Source of the DNA: Pseudomonas mosselii
Lineage (GTDB): Bacteria > Pseudomonadota > Gammaproteobacteria > Pseudomonadales > Pseudomonadaceae
Length of the DNA: 64,000 bases
Direction of reading: 5' to 3'
Assembly: GCF_005796105.1 (NCBI RefSeq)
Contig: NZ_VAUO01000001.1
Location: 868,001 to 932,000, forward strand
Shown: positions 50,639 to 59,600 of the stretch, one piece after another
How the letters are laid out: every line of letters begins with the position of its first letter
Position numbering within the stretch: position 1 is the stretch's first letter
Made by a program: the position numbers and the translations under genes
The notes under the pieces: generated by a model
What the model was told of the DNA's origin: nothing
Database searches by the model: none
Seen by the model: the letters and a program-made list of their open reading frames with translations, nothing else

Positions 50639-52198
50639 TCAAGGCGCCTGTAGCACAGCGCTGTACGGCGCGACTTCGGTAAAGCTCGGGCCTGGCAAGC
50701 CCACCTGCAGCACGTGCGCCCCTGCCAGCCCGCGACGCCTGCCTGGGCCAAAGCCCAGGGCCGGGGTCAGGCCCGTGTCGATGTCGTGCAATTGCTCAAG
50801 TGCCGCCACCAATCGCTCACGGCTCACATCGCGCCCTGCCTGGCGCAGTGCCTCGACCAGCAAACGCCAGGCGCATAGGGTGCTGACCTGAAGTGCCGTC
50901 TGCCGTGTGTCCAGGCCTTGACGCTGACGCAATCGGTCCAGGGCCTGGCGCCCCGCTACGCTCCAATCCCCAGGGACGAAGGGGTAGGCCAGCAACAACC
51001 GTTGCGACCATTGCGCCGACAGGTCGGGCAGTGCACCGGACACCTGGCTGGAAGCGGCCAGCAGGTAAGGCGTGCGTCCCGCGCTGGCCAACGCGTTGGC
51101 GAGTGACGCGAAGGCCCGCGCCTGGCCCAGAAAAACGATGCCCTCACCCGCCATTGCCTGGCCCTCGAACGGCTGCGCGGGGCCAGGGGAAAAACCCAGT
51201 TGCTGCAACCGTTGGCGCAGGCTCTGGGCGGCCTCGGCCTGGTCGTGTCCGGCATACACCACTTGCAAGCCATCAGGCGCCAAGCCCAAGGCAATGCGGG
51301 CATGCGCGGCCACGCTCAGCAATTGCTCGGGCACTGCCGGTAACGGGTCGAACACCCACACCCCGCCGCCACCACGCGGCGTGGTCCCGACCAAGGGCAA
51401 ACGCTCGCGCTCCAGCGCGGCGCTGTCGAGCAGCGGCGCCAACGGTGCAATCAAGGCGAATACCTGCCGTTGCGCCAGCCGCTGCAACGCCTGCGCAGTG
51501 CTGACAGCCTCACGCCCTGGGTCGATCACCACCAGTTGGAGCCTGCGACCGTGCAGGCCGCCCTGGCGGTTGATTTGCTCGACGCCGTCCTCCAGCACCG
51601 CTTGCACCACCCGTCCGGCCTCGGCCAGCGGACCGTCCTGGGGCAACAACGTGCCCAGGCGCAGCACCTCGTCCTCGACGCCAGGGTCGCGATCATCGGC
51701 CAGGCGCATGAGGTAGGCCGTGAGGTTGCGTTGGTCGGCAAGGCTCAATTCGAAACGTGGCATGCTCGGATCCAGCCGATTGCCGCCGGGATCGACCCCG
51801 GTGCCAATCGCCCGCGCCAGCGTGGCAGTCCGGTAGGCCGGATAACGTCGGCCGTTCATCTCGCGCAGGCCCGGCCCTGCGGCCAGGCGCTGCCAATCCA
51901 GGCTGGGTGGACGCACGGCACCTTCGGGGCGACCGCGCCCGTCGGTGCCGTGGCATCCTGCGCAGGGCAGCACGTTGGCCGGCACTTGCAGGTCACTCGG
52001 GCCGACCCGGGCGAGCAACTGGGCGTCGCTGCTGGAGAGGCCCTCGCGGTAGAGGCGCTTACCGGCCTGCTCTTGGGCGTTGAGCGACAGGGCCTGCGCC
52101 TGGGCACTTAATGCGAGCCCCCCTAAGAGCATCAGCCAGCGCCAGCCGTAACGCGATTCACACGTCGCCAGGCTATCGCTACAGGTTGTCCGGCGCAT
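50639..52198 (-). CDS. Cytochrome c fused to a Leu/Ile/Val-type periplasmic binding domain
   Basis: This 519-residue exported protein has a signal region (WLMLLGGLALSAQAQA) and a cytochrome c domain at about 40-175 with haem motif CAGCH (VLPCAGCHGTDGRGRPEG) and a distal Met in LDPSMPRFELS. Then follows a type I periplasmic-binding-like domain (about 185-510: LRLGTLLPQDGPLAEAGRVVQAVLEDGVEQINRQGGLHGRR, VIDPGREAVSTAQALQRL). The combination is unusual. It starts 5 bases after the SCO gene stop. In the multicopper-oxidase context the haem domain could take electrons; the binding domain could sense or hold a ligand. Confidence 0.85.
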   Translation of the reverse strand: MRRTTCSDSLATCESRYGWRWLMLLGGLALSAQAQALSLNAQEQAGKRLYREGLSSSDAQLLARVGPSDLQVPANVLPCAGCHGTDGRGRPEGAVRPPSLDWQRLAAGPGLREMNGRRYPAYRTATLARAIGTGVDPGGNRLDPSMPRFELSLADQRNLTAYLMRLADDRDPGVEDEVLRLGTLLPQDGPLAEAGRVVQAVLEDGVEQINRQGGLHGRRLQLVVIDPGREAVSTAQALQRLAQRQVFALIAPLAPLLDSAALERERLPLVGTTPRGGGGVWVFDPLPAVPEQLLSVAAHARIALGLAPDGLQVVYAGHDQAEAAQSLRQRLQQLGFSPGPAQPFEGQAMAGEGIVFLGQARAFASLANALASAGRTPYLLAASSQVSGALPDLSAQWSQRLLLAYPFVPGDWSVAGRQALDRLRQRQGLDTRQTALQVSTLCAWRLLVEALRQAGRDVSRERLVAALEQLHDIDTGLTPALGFGPGRRRGLAGAHVLQVGLPGPSFTEVAPYSAVLQAP

Positions 52199-52203
52199 GG
52201 CTT

Positions 52204-52860
52204 TCAGCGCCCGGCCAAGGGTTGGATAAGCAACTGCATGCGCTGAGCGATGGCCGCTGGCGGCGCATCGGGGCGGATCTTGCTCCAGCGTTTGCCCGCC
52301 ACATCGCCTGCGATCAACTGCGTGGAATGCTGCTCAGGGCTTGGCAGGAACTGACCAAGACGCCCCAGCACCAGGTCGACGCTGGCCTTGTCACCGGTCA
52401 GGAACAGCCAGTTCGGCACATCCACCTCCTGCTGACGCGCAAAGGCCTTGAGCGCCTCGGGGGTATCGTTGAGCGGGTCGCTGCTCAGCGAGACAAAGGT
52501 CACCTGCGCAGCCAGCGCCGGCCCCATCGCCTCGCGCACCTCGCGCAGCTTGCGGGTGATCAGCGGGCAGGCATCGTTGCAGTGGGTGAAGATCACGTTG
52601 AGCATCACCACCTTGTCTTTGAGTACATCGCTGTAGAAGCGTAACTGCCGACCGTTCTGGTCTGTAAGCACGGTGTCGGTGAACCAAGTCTGCGCATCCC
52701 GCGTGCCGCCGCCACTGCTGATCGGCGGCGGTGCCGGTTGCGGCGTGGGGGCATGGCCTTCGTGGGCGAAGGCCACCGAGGCCAGGATCCACAGGCAGGC
52801 GGCCAGCACTACCCAGTCGAAGCTGCGCATACCCGCGCGACGGGCGCTGACGCTGCTCAT
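52204..52860 (-). CDS. SCO1/SenC copper chaperone 2
   Basis: This 218-residue protein has an N-terminal span (VVLAACLWILASVAFA) and a thioredoxin-like SCO domain with the copper motif CNDAC (IFTHCNDACPLITRKLR) and distal His in EQHSTQLI. It should deliver Cu to an extracytoplasmic oxidase. The ATG at 52860 overlaps the preceding SCO gene by 4 bases. Confidence 0.88.
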   Translation of the reverse strand: MSSVSARRAGMRSFDWVVLAACLWILASVAFAHEGHAPTPQPAPPPISSGGGTRDAQTWFTDTVLTDQNGRQLRFYSDVLKDKVVMLNVIFTHCNDACPLITRKLREVREAMGPALAAQVTFVSLSSDPLNDTPEALKAFARQQEVDVPNWLFLTGDKASVDLVLGRLGQFLPSPEQHSTQLIAGDVAGKRWSKIRPDAPPAAIAQRMQLLIQPLAGR

Positions 52861-53510
52861 GGCTGCACCGCCTGGCCGGCGATGGCCGTGCTCTTGGCGT
52901 GCACGCGACGCGCACTCAAACGGTTGATCTGCGTGACCAGCAACGCCGGGTCGGTAAAGCCGTAGTAACGTGTCCAATGCCCGCTGCGCGCGTCACCGAC
53001 CAGGATCAGCGGGGGATGCTCCTCAAGGTTGGCGCTGAAGCTGCCCAAGCCTTTGAGGGTCTCGCTGATGGCATACGGCGAGCCCGTCAGCCAGCTCCAG
53101 CCAGGACCGCGCTGGAAAGCTCGGGCATAGTTGGCCAGACGCTTGGCGTCGTCACGCTGCGGATCGACGCTGATCGACACCAGGCGCACCTCCTCGCCCA
53201 CGCGCCCGCCCAATTGCTGCTGGACCTTGCCCATGATCGAGGAAACCACCGGGCACACGGTCGTGCAACTGGTGTAGATGAAGCCCATCACCACCAGATG
53301 ATCGCTGACCAGGTCCTTCTCCAGGCGCACGGGCATGCCGTCCTGATCCAGCAATACCACATCGGCGAAGCGCACATTGGTTTTCTCCTGGCGCAACGCG
53401 GGCGGCGAGCTGGAGCTGTCGGCGTGGTCATGGCCGGCGTGAGCCAGGACCAATGGGCTGGCGAACAGCAGGCTCAAGGCAAACAGTTTGCGGGCATAGA
53501 CAGGCTTCAT
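52857..53510 (-). CDS. SCO1/SenC copper chaperone 1
   Basis: This 217-residue protein has a signal peptide (ALSLLFASPLVLAHA) followed by HAGHDHA, and a SCO fold with CTTVC (FIYTSCTTVCPVVSSIMGKV) and the distal His in LEEHPPLILV. It is paired with the second SCO gene. Together they suggest staged copper loading of the giant multicopper oxidase. It overlaps the beta-propeller gene by 4 bases. Confidence 0.9.
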   Translation of the reverse strand: MKPVYARKLFALSLLFASPLVLAHAGHDHADSSSSPPALRQEKTNVRFADVVLLDQDGMPVRLEKDLVSDHLVVMGFIYTSCTTVCPVVSSIMGKVQQQLGGRVGEEVRLVSISVDPQRDDAKRLANYARAFQRGPGWSWLTGSPYAISETLKGLGSFSANLEEHPPLILVGDARSGHWTRYYGFTDPALLVTQINRLSARRVHAKSTAIAGQAVQP

Positions 53511-55483
53511 CGCACACTCCTGGGTTCCCCTTGGGAAGCGGTTGGTGTCGCGGCAGGCAGCACGCGTAGGCTGGTGTAATTGTCTTCGGCGAACTTGCGG
53601 CCAAGGCTTGGGGACTGCACATGCAGGTACCAGGCGCCGGCCTCGGCCAACTGCAACGAGGCTTGGTACACACCCTCGCCGACTTCGGTCAGGGGTAAGT
53701 TGCGTGGCAGTGACGAGGGGGCCAGGAAGTAGCGCAGGCTCAGGTCGTCGAGGCCCAGGCGCGGCTGGCCGTCGTCACTGAGAATGCGCACCCTGGCCAC
53801 GAACGGATCGTGTTGCTGTAATGGCTGGGCGGTGTCGAGGAACTCGGCATGCAGCCCCTGGCGCCGCGCCGTCTGCGGCAGCGCCGCGACCTCGGTGCTG
53901 AAGCAATGGATGATCTGCGGCTGGTTGAGCAAAAAAGCCACGTCAAAGGCACCGGCGGCCGGCAGTTTGATGGTCGAGCCATACACCCCCGGCGCCACTT
54001 CGCGCAGGCTACGATCGACCACGATCGCCGCACGGGCCTGGTGGCCGCGATTGTTGTAGCCGGACATCGGCGCATTCATGCCCTCGGCATAGAAATAGGT
54101 GGTGTTGTCCACCGGGTTGACCACGAACACCGCGTTGTCATCGCGTGACACGCTCAACCCCTGGGCCAGTGGCAGGTCACCGGCCTGACGTGGCGCCGCC
54201 GGGCCGGCTTCGAAGCCCTGGACGATTGGCGCACGGCCCTGCCCGAGGCTGGACAGATTGATCATGCTCACTTTCGGCGAGGCCAGGCCGCGCACGTAGG
54301 CGTAACCCTTGGTGAAGGTCAGCTGGTACGGCTCGGCGGCTACCGGGATGCGGTGGATCAGTTGGTCGTTGCTGGCGTCGATCACCAGCGCCTGGCTTTC
54401 CAGGGTGTTGAGCACCACGCCAAAGCGTCCGTCGCGGCTAAAGCGCATCGGGCCAAGGCCCGGCTCGGCCTGCAGCGTATGGCGCAGTTGGTGACGGCGG
54501 GCATCGAACACGCGCACCGTGCCCTGCTGCCCGTCGACCACGTATACCGCCTGGGACAGCGCCGAATAGCTCACCGACAGCGGATGCGGACCGGCCTCTA
54601 GGGTCTTGAGCAGGCGCATCTCGGCGATGTCGATCACGCTCAAGGTGCCGGCGTCACGGTTACTGACGAAGGCGTAGCGCGAGTCGGCACTGAAGGCGAT
54701 TTCGTGGTGCCCGGCGCCGGTGATGAATGACTTGAGCGGGGTACGGCTGGGCACGTCGATCACGCTCACCCCGCCTTTGCTGGGGTCGCTGCTGTTGTTG
54801 CCCACCCACAGCTGGCGCTGGTCGGGTTGCAAGGCCACGCGAAACGGTTGCTCGCCGGCCTGCAAGGTGGCGACGCGGGTGAAGGTGTCGGTGTCGATCA
54901 ACGCCACCTGGTTGCGCTCCGGCATGGACACGAACACCTGTTTGTCATCGGCGCTGGCGACCCAGTCCATTGGCCGTCCTGGCAGCTCGATGCGTGCCAG
55001 GGTGCTGGTGATTCCGCCGACCGAGACGGTGGGGTCGATGACCGTGAGGCTGGCATCCTTGTTCATCATCAGCAGGAAGTAGCTGTTAAGGTCCAACAAG
55101 GGCCGCGCGCCGATGCTGCTTTTGAGAAACAACGCCACCCGCGCCTTGCAGCTGCTGTCACGATCGCCGGCCGGGGCGGACTGCGCGGGGTCCAGCCAGG
55201 CGCCAGGCGCCATGCCAGAGAGGGGTTTGCCGCTGCTTTGGTCGCTGACCTTGAAACGGATACTCGCGAAGTCCCCTTCACGTAGCGGGCCTGGGGTCAG
55301 TGGATGGGCTTCGAACTCGACGGTCACGCCGTCGCGGCTCAGGCGGTGCTGGGTGTCGGGATCGGGCGTCTGTTGCAGCAATTCGCGTGGATCGCACCAG
55401 AGTTTTTCGTAGGCGACGCCTAGGCCGATCAGGGCCCATCCCAGGAGCATGCCGATGTAGGCAGGGTGCATTCGGCGCTTCAT
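53507..55483 (-). CDS. Membrane-anchored YncE-like beta-propeller protein
   Basis: This 658-residue protein has an N-terminal span (AYIGMLLGWALIGLGVAY), an Ig-like/YtkA-type beta domain (about 50-130), a seven-bladed YncE/cytochrome-d1-like propeller (about 150-450: VFVSMPERNQVALIDTDTFTRVATL, LWVGNNSSDPSKGGVSVIDV, AFVSNRDAGTLSVIDIAEMRLLKTLEAG) and a second Ig-like domain at the C-terminus. The start at 55483 follows AAGGTG. It heads the operon with the SCO and cytochrome genes and has its own sigma-54 promoter. It is likely a periplasmic scaffold or redox partner; no catalytic residues are visible. Confidence 0.82.
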   Translation of the reverse strand: MKRRMHPAYIGMLLGWALIGLGVAYEKLWCDPRELLQQTPDPDTQHRLSRDGVTVEFEAHPLTPGPLREGDFASIRFKVSDQSSGKPLSGMAPGAWLDPAQSAPAGDRDSSCKARVALFLKSSIGARPLLDLNSYFLLMMNKDASLTVIDPTVSVGGITSTLARIELPGRPMDWVASADDKQVFVSMPERNQVALIDTDTFTRVATLQAGEQPFRVALQPDQRQLWVGNNSSDPSKGGVSVIDVPSRTPLKSFITGAGHHEIAFSADSRYAFVSNRDAGTLSVIDIAEMRLLKTLEAGPHPLSVSYSALSQAVYVVDGQQGTVRVFDARRHQLRHTLQAEPGLGPMRFSRDGRFGVVLNTLESQALVIDASNDQLIHRIPVAAEPYQLTFTKGYAYVRGLASPKVSMINLSSLGQGRAPIVQGFEAGPAAPRQAGDLPLAQGLSVSRDDNAVFVVNPVDNTTYFYAEGMNAPMSGYNNRGHQARAAIVVDRSLREVAPGVYGSTIKLPAAGAFDVAFLLNQPQIIHCFSTEVAALPQTARRQGLHAEFLDTAQPLQQHDPFVARVRILSDDGQPRLGLDDLSLRYFLAPSSLPRNLPLTEVGEGVYQASLQLAEAGAWYLHVQSPSLGRKFAEDNYTSLRVLPAATPTASQGEPRSVR

Positions 55484-55591
55484 GGCTTGCACCTTTTTCT
55501 TGGGGTGGGTGAATGCGGGCATGGGGTGAGGCGTTGGGGCGGGATGAGCATGCTGCACCTCCTGCTGAGATGGGGACGCTGGTATGGGCTA

Positions 55592-55607
55592 AGCAAGCGT
55601 TATGCCA
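55592..55607 (-). promoter_or_regulatory. Sigma-54 promoter for the beta-propeller/SCO/cytochrome operon
   Basis: The minus strand reads TGGCATAACGCTTGCT, differing from the multicopper-oxidase promoter TGGCACAACGCTTGCT at one base. It lies about 110 bases before the ATG at 55483. Confidence 0.75.
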
Positions 55608-55627
55608 TGGCTGGAAGTTTTTGTTTA

Positions 55628-55737
55628 TCAGGGGGTTGGGGGGTTAAGGAGAGAAAGTTGGGGAGGATTCCCCGGGGGCGTGGCCCGAAGGCGGGGGTTG
55701 GTGGGGGTTGGTCGGGGTCGGGGGGGGTTAGGGTGGT
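55628..55737. other. Strongly G-rich (plus strand) stretch with possible G-quadruplex runs
   Basis: About 110 bases upstream of the promoter carry repeated G runs (GGGGGTTGGGGGGTTAAGG, GGGGGTTGGTGGGGGTTGG, GGGGGGGGTTAGGG). The region is non-coding and includes the palindrome at 55658-55675. Confidence 0.6.
55658..55675. promoter_or_regulatory. Enhancer-like palindrome for the beta-propeller operon
   Basis: TTGGGGAGGATTCCCCGG is 15/18 identical to the palindrome upstream of the multicopper oxidase gene and lies at the same distance from its promoter (centre 59.5 bases upstream versus 58.5). Confidence 0.6.
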
Positions 55738-55769
55738 TTTTTGGTAGATGTGTGCGCATTCATCGGCGA

Positions 55770-56545
55770 TGTCGACTTTTAGTCACCTTTTCGCCCTTAC
55801 GGCGACCTACTTTTGCTCTTGGGCAAAAGTAGGCAAAAACCGCTCGCTCCATCATCCGGCCCCTGCGCTGCGCGCAGGGGTTCCCTCGCTCCGGCGCCTT
55901 TCGGGCCCGCGCGGCCTCCTGAAGTCGCAATTGGCGGCGCCTGGACTATTGCGCGCTTAGAAGCAAGAGCAGCAGAATTATTTATTTGAAGTGATGGATG
56001 TGTTGTTTGAGTTTATGTATTCGCGGTGATGCGGCACTCCAGCAAACATGCTTTCACAAGTGTGACATTCAATGTTTGAAGTTTTGTGCAATTCAGACTG
56101 TGCACAATCCTGTGGGAGCGGGCTTGCCCGCGAAGCAAGCAACGCGGTGGATGGCACCGGCTACGCCGGTGTTCGCGGCACAAGGCCGCTCAGGTGCAGC
56201 GCTGGATTCAGGCTTGGCGCAGTCCTGTAACCCAGAGTTCCCACAACTGTAACTAGCGGTTAGCTGCGCAAGTACAGGCGCCACCCCTAACTTCGCGACT
56301 TCAGTAGGCCGAGCGGAGGTGACTGGAGGGCCCAAGGTGCGCAGCACCCTTCGGCGCAGCCGAAGGCGCGAGATGTAGACTTGCGCAGCAAGTCGGAGGC
56401 CGCGCGGGCCCGCAAGTCACCGTAGCGAGGGAACCCCTGCGCGCAGCGCAGGGGCCGAATGAATGGAGCGAGGATTTTTTGGTGACTTTTTGATCCTTCA
56501 AAAAGTTACCCGCCGTCAGGGCGGAAAGTTGACTCAAAGTCAATA
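55770..56545. repeat. Long inverted-repeat element with REP core, copy 2
   Basis: This copy is very similar to the element at 36880-37620. The left arm (55774-55945) is shorter because of an internal deletion after GGGCCCGCGCGGCCTCC. The right arm (56290-56535) is nearly identical to copy 1, including CTCAGGCTTGGCGCAGTCCTGTAA upstream and GGTGACTTTTTGATCCTTC near the end. The core carries a typical P. putida REP palindrome (56107-56180: GTGGGAGCGGGCTTGCCCGCG). There is no gene in 55484-56659 other than the promoter elements. Confidence 0.85.
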
Positions 56546-56659
56546 TCAATAATGAATGCAAATACAACTCCCAGCACAATCAAACCAATCAAACCAATAT
56601 GACACCAGAGAAACAAGCCCACTCCCGTAACCCCACAAGAGCAGGCCCGCCCTACCCCG

Positions 56660-59600
56660 TCACTGCGCCGGCGCCACCGCCGGAGGCGCCTCCTGAGTCA
56701 CCCGCAACAACCCCCACAACCCAGACGTATTCCCATAAGCCGCATAGTCCCGGAACAGATAATCCCCAGGCACCCCATTCACCCCCCCAGCACTAGGCAG
56801 CATGAAACTGAAGTGCGCCGCCGGCAACACGCTCTCCTGGGCCCCGATGTAAATCGACATCGGGTTATAGCCAAAGCGCACCGAGCCAATCCCCGGCAGC
56901 CCCATGGGATACCCATTCACATCGCTTTTCTCAGCCTGATAGCTGTGCAGCGGCCACAAATGCCCATCGAGCTGGTACGTGATCCCCCGACTACCACCGC
57001 TTGGCATCAGCACATGATTACGCACCGGCTGACCAGGCTTGGCCCACAACACCGGCGTCTGCGGATCCCCACCGACCAACGCATTGCTATAAGCCATATG
57101 CGCGTTAGGCACATCGGCGAACCCGGCTCCATCGGCATGCCCGAACGGCGCATCCGGCGCCCGACCAAAACGCAGCCAGAGCGGCTCGGTCTTGTAGTTC
57201 ATCGCCATGTTGCCATTGTCCTTCGGATCCCCCGGCACACCGTTGCCCTCGGTCGCGATGCCCTCCACCGGACGACCGTCGGCCCAGCGCATGTTCAGCG
57301 CGCGCTGCCATACCGTGACGAAGTCGCGGTAATCCGCTTGTCCACTGACCTTCACCGTCGCCTGGGCGCGGCTGGCGGTGTCCTCGGTCCAGGTGGCCGT
57401 CTGCGGCAACACACTCATCCCCCCCACCAAGCCCTTCTGCGGCTGCTTGATGACATCCGCCGGGGTCAGATTCAGGCCGCCAAACTCAATCGCCGTAGCC
57501 TCGATGTTGTCCACCGTACGGCCCAGTTGCAGCACCGGCTTACCCTCACGCTCCAGGTGCCCCGCGTAATACTGGTAGGTACGGGTCGGCCAGGCACCGC
57601 TGCTGCCCACCCGTGGCGCCACGGTCTGCAGCGGGTTGAGGCCAACGTTCACGCCATCGGACTTGGTGATGTCGTAGGCCAGCAACTGCGCGTGCAGACC
57701 CACGTGGCTGGAGGGGCGCATCAGGTTGTTGTTGAACGCCGTGGAACCCTCGCCAGCGTTGCGATCACGCTTGACCACGTTCTGCATCACTGCCGTGCTG
57801 GGCAGGTCGGGCATCACCGAGGGCAAGCGGTTTTCCAGGGTTATGCTGATGCAGTCGCCAGCATTCGCGCGTAGCACCAGCGGCTCCACAGGCACCCCGG
57901 CCTTGAGCTTGCCGGTGCTGGTATCCAGGTCGGCCTTGCGCACGTACAGCACGGCGGTTGGATCATGCAGCGGCGAACTGTGCCCACCGACGGTGAAGGT
58001 GATGCCATCCTCCGCGTCGGTCACCGTGGCTAACGGGATCGTCACCTTGCGGCTGTTGAACACCAGCGTGCCGCCGTTGGCCTTGAGCGCTGCGCCGACA
58101 TGCTGGCCGATGCTGGCCGGGTCGGTCAGGCTCACGCCCTGGCTGTTGATCAGGATGTCGTTGGCCAGCGCGGCGACGATCTCGTAACTGCGCTTGACCG
58201 TCGGCCGGCTGCCAATGCCATTGGGGTTGGCCGTGGTTTTCGGGCAAATGCCATCGAAGTTCACGGTGTTGCGCATGGCCACCGGCTGCGGATTGTTCGA
58301 CAGCGGGAACAGGTCGGCACGCTGGGTGGTGTAGTTGCGCATGATGCCCCAGATACCGTTCCAGTACCCCTCCAGCGCGGCGTCCAACGAGTACAGGTAA
58401 TCACCGTTGGTGGCCGCGGAGCTGGAGATCATCGACACCGGCGCCATGAACCCAAGCTGCTCGGAGATCCCCACCATCTGCGAGGCTTTCCACCCCGAGT
58501 TGGAGCTGTTACCGAAGCCCGAACCATTCTGCAGCCATTTCACCCCATGCAAGGTGACGTTGTGTTCCTCTTCATGGCCGCCAGCGTGCATACGCAGGCG
58601 CACGTTGTCGCCCGAGTAGGTACGCAGCAACGGCGTGAACGGGTCGCCCGGCTCGGTGCCTTGGTTGATGTGCGGCGGGAAGCGCGTGGTCCCCCCCGTG
58701 GGGCCTACCGCCTGGGTGATCGCCGAGGGCGCCAGGTTCATCGCTGCAATGACGCGGTCGGTGCGCGTCTGCAAGGCATAGGCCAGATCTCCGCCGAGCC
58801 CATCGGCCTGCATGCCGCGCTTGCCATCCGGGGCCACCTTGTTCGGGTCGAACACCCGCAGCGCCAGCGGCTCGTTACGGTAGTTGACGACGAACATGCC
58901 AGGATCGTCCACTGAAATGGCCTGCGGGCACGGCCGTGTCGGGCAGCCAGGGTTGAGCCCGCCACGCGACTCGACCACCGATTCGAGCAACGTCGAAGCT
59001 TTCTGGCGCACTGGCGGGTTGATCGCGTAGCGGAAGCTGTCGGCGGTGGCCGGATAGGCCTGGGCATTGGGTACGCCGTCCGGGCCTGCCCCCACGTAGA
59101 CGCCAGCCTCATAGGCATGCTGGAAATCACTGTATTCGAGGAAGAACTCGCGATAGCTGTCGTTCCTGCCATCGCCATCGTGGTCGCCGGTCTGGATCAC
59201 CGCCTGCCACGAGGTCGGGCCACCGTCCTGGCGGGTGGCCGGGTTGTAGAGTTTTTCGCCTGTCTCGGCGTGGAACCAGGTAGAACCGGCAGGCTCGGCC
59301 AGCACGGTGGCATAGAGGCCCAGTTGCTGGTGAGTCGACGGCCCGAGGTGGTCATGGGTGAAGATGGTGCCCAGCCCACGGTCGACGTTATGCACGTTGA
59401 CCAACGGGTCAGCGAACCAGCGCTGCATGGCTGTACGCGCGCCAAGCCAGTCGGCCCGGCCAAAGCGCCCAAAGTACGGGTGCTGGCGAGCTTTCGGGCA
59501 GGCTGCGGTGCCATCGCGTGTATCGGCCTCGCTGCATTGGTTGAACGCCCGGATCGCCTGGATGCGCTCGACCACGCTGCCGGGCGAGAGAATGCCGTCC

